Source: Saprospiraceae bacterium (GTDB lineage Bacteria > Bacteroidota > Bacteroidia > Chitinophagales > Saprospiraceae). From it: a DNA stretch of 44,248 bases. Both the position numbers and the translations under genes were made by a program. Location of the stretch: assembly GCA_028282725.1 (NCBI GenBank), contig JANQHF010000005.1:1-44248 (forward strand). The letters run 5' to 3'. Below are positions 41,040-44,248 of this stretch, piece by piece (the first letter of the stretch is position 1; each line of letters starts with the position of its first letter). The notes under the pieces are model-generated. The model saw only the letters and a program-made list of their open reading frames with translations. It did not search any database and was not told where the DNA came from.

Positions 41040-42323
41040 GTGAAAAAACTTCAATTTCATTATATCAAGAGATGTAAAATCCTCATAGAAGAACGACTCA
41101 ATTGGTCTTTAGAATCCAAGGATTGGAAACAAAGAGATTATTTGAATCTCATTACTGCCGTGGAAAATAAAACAGGTGTACTATTAAGTTTGTCAACAGC
41201 AAAGCGGATTTGGAAAGACAACTATAATGGTAATCCGCATCCAAATACTTTAAATGCTTTAGCTAAGTTTTTGGAATATGAAGACTGGTTAAGCTTTCAG
41301 AAGAGTGAAAAGAATCGTGTACAAATACCACAACCAAAAACGACTATTATAAAAAATGCTCAAAGTTCTTACAAAACCATCCTACTCGTCATATCAATTG
41401 TACTCATAGCAGTAATCAGTTTTTGGTATATCTCACAATATTTTACAAGTAAAAATAATGTATTGAGTATTCCGGCAGAGATTCCTTTTTCAGCCATAAA
41501 CACTCAACCCGTTGGGGTTCCAAACACGGTTATCTTTAAGTACAACCTCGCTAATGTTCAAGCCGATAGCTTTTTCCTGCAAGAATCCTGGAACTCCTTG
41601 AATCGAAAAAAAATTTCGAAGACAGACTCCATACTAACAAGTATTTATTACTATCCTGGCGTTCATAAAGCAAAGTTGATAGCGAATGATTCTGTGATTG
41701 GAGAAACTCCTATAACAGTATACTCTGGTAAGTGGATAGCTACTGCCGATTATGAAATGACTAACCGTATTCCGACCTATTTACCATTGAATACGATTAA
41801 TGGTACTCAAAAATTAATAGTAAGCAAGGAAATTCTTTCTGAGAATAATTTGGATCTTCATGAAGGATTAAATGTAAGTTTTTTTTATGTTGATGAATTT
41901 GACAATGTTTCTGGGGATGATTTTTCCTTGAATTTGAGCTTCAAAGCAGACAGCATTGCGAATTTTACTTGTCCAGGCTTTAGAATGTTAATTATGGGAA
42001 CAGAAGATATTCATGTAATCGACGTAAGACAAAAAGGTTGTGTGCATAGAGCAAATGCTAAATTTGGCGAAAAAATAATTAGCGGAAAAAATAATGACCT
42101 AAGTGGTTTGGGAATAAATGTTTATGAGAAGCAAGACCTAAAAATTGAAATTAAAGAAAAAACAGGTAAGATATACCTTAATAAAAAGAATATTTTGGAA
42201 ACCCAATATTTAGAAAGTATAGGTAATGTTGTTGGCTTCTGTTTCACCTTTACAGGAACAGGGCAGATTAATTCGGTAAGGCTAAGTCACAGTTCTAACG
42301 AAACAGCAATTTATCAATACTAA
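41040..42323 (+). CDS. Membrane protein with N-terminal HTH-like domain
   Basis: 427 residues from a GTG at 41040; no ATG fits the conserved start. Residues 1-85 hold a helical domain with LSLSTAKRIWKD and TLNALAKFLEYEDWLSF, a pattern frequent in Bacteroidota proteins next to a membrane segment and resembling a helix-turn-helix. A single membrane segment follows at about 112-132. The C-terminal 290 residues are beta-rich and periplasmic, with a final concanavalin-like look (GKIYLNKKNIL, VGFCFTFTGTG). This suggests one-component signalling across the membrane, perhaps controlling the divergent beta-helix gene. The TAA stop is part of the next hairpin element. Confidence 0.72.
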   Translation: MKKLQFHYIKRCKILIEERLNWSLESKDWKQRDYLNLITAVENKTGVLLSLSTAKRIWKDNYNGNPHPNTLNALAKFLEYEDWLSFQKSEKNRVQIPQPKTTIIKNAQSSYKTILLVISIVLIAVISFWYISQYFTSKNNVLSIPAEIPFSAINTQPVGVPNTVIFKYNLANVQADSFFLQESWNSLNRKKISKTDSILTSIYYYPGVHKAKLIANDSVIGETPITVYSGKWIATADYEMTNRIPTYLPLNTINGTQKLIVSKEILSENNLDLHEGLNVSFFYVDEFDNVSGDDFSLNLSFKADSIANFTCPGFRMLIMGTEDIHVIDVRQKGCVHRANAKFGEKIISGKNNDLSGLGINVYEKQDLKIEIKEKTGKIYLNKKNILETQYLESIGNVVGFCFTFTGTGQINSVRLSHSSNETAIYQY

Positions 42324-42418
42324 CGCTTGCAAATTAAAATAGAATTGGAATTGGCTACAACAAAAGCTAAAACGGCAAGTGGGGCTATGTGCCCCACCTG
42401 CGTTTAGTCACAACGTTA
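42321..42418 (+). repeat. Cassette-boundary hairpin 3
   Basis: Outer arms TAACGCTTG (42321-42329) and CAACGTTA (42411-42418); middle arms CTAAAACG and CGTTTAG; inner stem GTGGGGC (42379-42385) and GCCCCAC (42391-42397). GGCTACAAC occurs at 42353. The first bases are the stop codon of the preceding gene. Confidence 0.72.
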
Positions 42419-42460
42419 TCTCGAATTACCGAATTCCAACCCGAAATGAAGCAATTTAGA

Positions 42461-42492
42461 TTTGATAAATGTTACACAATTCGTTAACTTTG
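42461..42492 (+). promoter_or_regulatory. Bacteroidota-type promoter of the higBA locus
   Basis: TTTG at 42461-42464, then exactly 20 bp, then TAACTTTG at 42485-42492. This is a full match to the TTTG - N19-21 - TAnnTTTG pattern of the primary sigma factor in this phylum. Transcription would start about 4-10 bp later, at or just after the GTG at 42497. Confidence 0.75.
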
Positions 42493-42496
42493 TTAA

Positions 42497-42834
42497 GTGA
42501 ATAAATTAAGGAGTATTGTATTCTATCAGTAGCATTTTGATGAATTCTACGAGAAACTTGATAGAAAGGTAAAATACAAGATTGATTTGGGTCTCTATCA
42601 TCTGCAGTATACTCGGCGAATCCCAGGCAAATTCATCGGATGAACTAAACACACGGATCTTTTCTACCTTAGAATCAAGCATTCCTCCAACATTTATCGA
42701 ATCTTCTTCTGTTATGATCATGGTACGCATGTAATTGTCTTCAACGGGTTTCAGAAGAAAACTCAGAAGATTCCGAAATCTCAAATAGAACGTGCTCTAC
42801 GAATACGAAAAAATACTTCGATGAAAAAGAATAA
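42497..42834 (+). pseudogene. higB: Decayed HigB/RelE-type toxin
   Basis: From GTG 42497 the frame reads MNKLRSIVFYQ, a TAG stop (42530-42532), HFDEFYEKLDRKVKYKIDLG and so on, a TGA stop (42641-42643), then SNIYRIFFCYD and FNGFQKKTQKIPKSQIERA. This is the conserved pattern of phage Gp49/HigB RNase toxins. A one-base loss in the A run at 42808-42813 also moves the frame: adding one A restores the usual ending KYFDEKE plus stop at 42832-42834, overlapping the antitoxin start by 14 bp. Two stops and a frameshift mean no functional toxin. The antitoxin gene beside it is intact. Confidence 0.85.
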
Positions 42835-43123
42835 AAACATCAAGATTTCCGAAGAACACCTTACCAAACAATATGGCAAATTAGGTTCTAAGAAACGAGA
42901 CGAATTTGAGGTCAAAGCAAAGGCTTTTGTTATCGGAGAACTGCTGAAAGAAGAACGCAAACAAGCTAAAATGACCCAAGAACAGCTCGCATCGAAAATT
43001 GGTGCAAAAAAAAGTTACATATCAAGAGTCGAGAATGGTAAGACAGATATTCAGCTGTCTACGCTTTTTAGACTATTTGAGGTTGGACTCGGCAAATCAA
43101 TAACAATAAGCATAAATGAATAA
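42821..43123 (+). CDS. higA: HigA-type XRE antitoxin
   Basis: 100 residues with an XRE/Cro helix-turn-helix at about 50-92: MTQEQLASKIGAKKSYISRV, then ENGKTDIQLSTLFRLFEVGL. The N-terminal 45 residues are helical and charged and would contact the toxin. In this system the toxin gene comes first, and the antitoxin start overlaps its end, as seen here. The toxin is broken (see 42497), so this is now an orphan antitoxin, which may persist as a regulator or as an anti-addiction gene. Confidence 0.88.
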   Translation: MKKNKNIKISEEHLTKQYGKLGSKKRDEFEVKAKAFVIGELLKEERKQAKMTQEQLASKIGAKKSYISRVENGKTDIQLSTLFRLFEVGLGKSITISINE

Positions 43124-43130
43124 CTCAAGA

Positions 43131-43196
43131 TAACAATGTACATGAGATCATGTCTGCCATCGCGACGGCACGATCCATGTACTTCTCCGTTGCAAA
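43131..43196 (+). repeat. Cassette-boundary hairpin 4
   Basis: Stem GTACATG (43138-43144) and CATGTAC (43176-43182), continued by GATC/GATC and by GCC(a)TCG with CGA(c)GGC. It is preceded by TAACAAT and followed by CGTTGC. It lies between the HigA stop and the alpha/beta hydrolase start. Confidence 0.72.
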
Positions 43197-43205
43197 CATT
43201 TAAGA

Positions 43206-44248
43206 ATGAGAATCACTTTACTAGCACTAATATTGGGATTTATATCAATAACATCAATTGCTCAGGTTAAAACTGCGGAAGAATATGGATTGAAAAGTTA
43301 CTCAATAAATGACTCTATTTTAGGAAGAATAGACTTCTATGTTACCCAAAATGGCATTGAGGAAAGCAAACCACTTTTGGTTATTTTAGATGGTTCAGGT
43401 AGTCTTCCTATCTACTATCAAATCAACAAACCTGATGGAACCAAGGAAACTTTTAGAACTATCCCCTTTAGATATAATAGTCTCTCAAAAAAATATCATG
43501 TCGCCTTAATTAGTAAACCAGGAATACCGTTTTCAGATAGTCTGCAAGCTGATTCAAGGAATGATTTTTTGCGAAAATACAAACCCAATGGAGAGTACCA
43601 TAAACATTTAAGCCTAGGATGGAGAGCAAATTCTGCGTCAAAGATTATTAACTTTTTATGTACTAAATTATCTATAAAAAATAATGATATTATAGCTATC
43701 GGATATTCCGAAGGAGGACGAACAGTACCTAAACTTGCAGTGGTAAACAACAAAGTAACAAAGGTCATTTCAATTGTTGGTGGAGGTTTAAATCAATTGT
43801 ACAATTTCATTATTGAACAAAGGTTAGAAGCTTCAAAGGGAGATGTTACGCAAGAACAGTCTCAACAAAAGATAGATTCCTTGTACGAACAATTTGAAGA
43901 TATTTATAAACATCCAAATTCAATAGATAAGTTTTGGTTAGGTCACACATATAAAAGATGGGCAAGTTATTGTTTGGAATCTCCTATTGACAATATGTTG
44001 AAATTAGATATACCCATTTTACTTATAGTAGCAGGAAATGATAAAAACTCTCCAATACTTGGGGCTGACTACGTGCCATTAGAGTTTTTAAAGAATAATA
44101 AAAATAATTTAACTTATAAAGTTTATCCGAATTGCGATCATTACTTCATGGACCTAAGTACACGACAAAAAATGGAAGTAGAGCCAGATTATCCTGTAAT
44201 CACGGTTGTTCAGGCTGTGGATGAAGTTATCAAGACCACCACGAAAGA
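43206..44248 (+). CDS. Exported alpha/beta hydrolase, 3' end outside window
   Basis: The frame from ATG 43206 stays open to the last base, so the 3' end is missing; 347 codons are visible. Signal peptide at about 1-19 (ends SIAQ). Catalytic elements by motif: Ser168 in GYSEGG, Asp279 in AGNDKNS and His312 in NCDHYF, the nucleophile-acid-base order of the alpha/beta-hydrolase fold (prolyl-oligopeptidase-like/DLH type). The N-terminal part (LLVILDGSGSLPIYY) fits the first strand and oxyanion area. Likely an exported esterase or peptidase. It starts 24 bp after hairpin 4 and is the last gene of the cassette-like region. Confidence 0.85.
   Translation, partial: MRITLLALILGFISITSIAQVKTAEEYGLKSYSINDSILGRIDFYVTQNGIEESKPLLVILDGSGSLPIYYQINKPDGTKETFRTIPFRYNSLSKKYHVALISKPGIPFSDSLQADSRNDFLRKYKPNGEYHKHLSLGWRANSASKIINFLCTKLSIKNNDIIAIGYSEGGRTVPKLAVVNNKVTKVISIVGGGLNQLYNFIIEQRLEASKGDVTQEQSQQKIDSLYEQFEDIYKHPNSIDKFWLGHTYKRWASYCLESPIDNMLKLDIPILLIVAGNDKNSPILGADYVPLEFLKNNKNNLTYKVYPNCDHYFMDLSTRQKMEVEPDYPVITVVQAVDEVIKTTTK

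Noticed and set aside
42506-42784. Minus-strand open frame of 92 codons
   Set aside because: It is antisense to the decayed HigB gene, whose plus-strand frame shows clear family similarity.
38245-43196. Canonical integron attC sites
   Set aside because: Ends do not match RYYYAAC and GTTRRRY well and no integrase is in the window; kept only as a cassette-like hypothesis.

Overview
The window comes from a member of the Bacteroidota, probably a free-living marine or soil Saprospirales/Cytophagales-type bacterium. The species cannot be named from this sequence. Supporting signs are a TonB-dependent receptor of the outer-membrane beta-barrel type, a LytS/LytTR pair, many secreted S9 peptidases and BNR-repeat proteins, a YHYH lipoprotein, near absence of Shine-Dalgarno sequences, and one promoter that fits the Bacteroidota pattern (TTTG, 20 bp, TAACTTTG).

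Layout. 1-1.7 kb: the end of a sodium/solute symporter overlapping a PfkB-family kinase (uptake and phosphorylation of a small polar solute). 1.9-6.7 kb, minus strand: fatty acid desaturase, Nudix hydrolase and a large secreted BNR-repeat protein. 6.9-12.7 kb: a tightly overlapping operon of DUF3604 protein, DUF885 metallopeptidase and S9 peptidase. 13-15.3 kb: a small AraC-type regulator, an unrecognised protein with a Gly-rich hydrophobic tail, and an endonuclease/exonuclease/phosphatase (EEP) enzyme. 15.4-19.5 kb: MOSC protein, esterase-like lipoprotein and beta-lactamase-fold hydrolase. 19.5-20.5 kb: a REP-associated tyrosine transposase (RAYT) bracketed by 18-bp tandem repeats. 20.5-27.6 kb: TonB-like protein, TPR protein, LytTR regulator and LytS-type kinase, divergent from a TonB-dependent receptor. 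28-30.5 kb: oligopeptidase B. 30.7-33.9 kb, minus strand: ECF sigma factor, small membrane protein, Spy/CnrX-like periplasmic protein, YHYH lipoprotein and a C-terminally anchored exported protein. 34-37.5 kb: Gfo/Idh/MocA oxidoreductase, VOC protein, and a divergent cupin/TetR pair with two matching operators.

From about 37.7 kb to the end the window becomes an accessory region: short unrelated genes (flavodoxin-like, prenyltransferase-like, HigA antitoxin, alpha/beta hydrolase), each followed by a long imperfect hairpin, with decayed genes between them (HigB toxin, IS4 transposase fragment, a small membrane protein).

Strongest leads: (1) the RAYT gene with tandem 18-bp arrays ending in a palindrome, plus related palindromes at 1.75, 36.1 and 37.5 kb; (2) the cassette-like hairpins from 38.2 to 43.2 kb; (3) start codons of both transposase genes buried in hairpins; (4) the compact CnrYXH-like sigma-factor locus; (5) the uncharacterised protein/EEP nuclease pair. 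I saw no rRNA, tRNA or CRISPR array.
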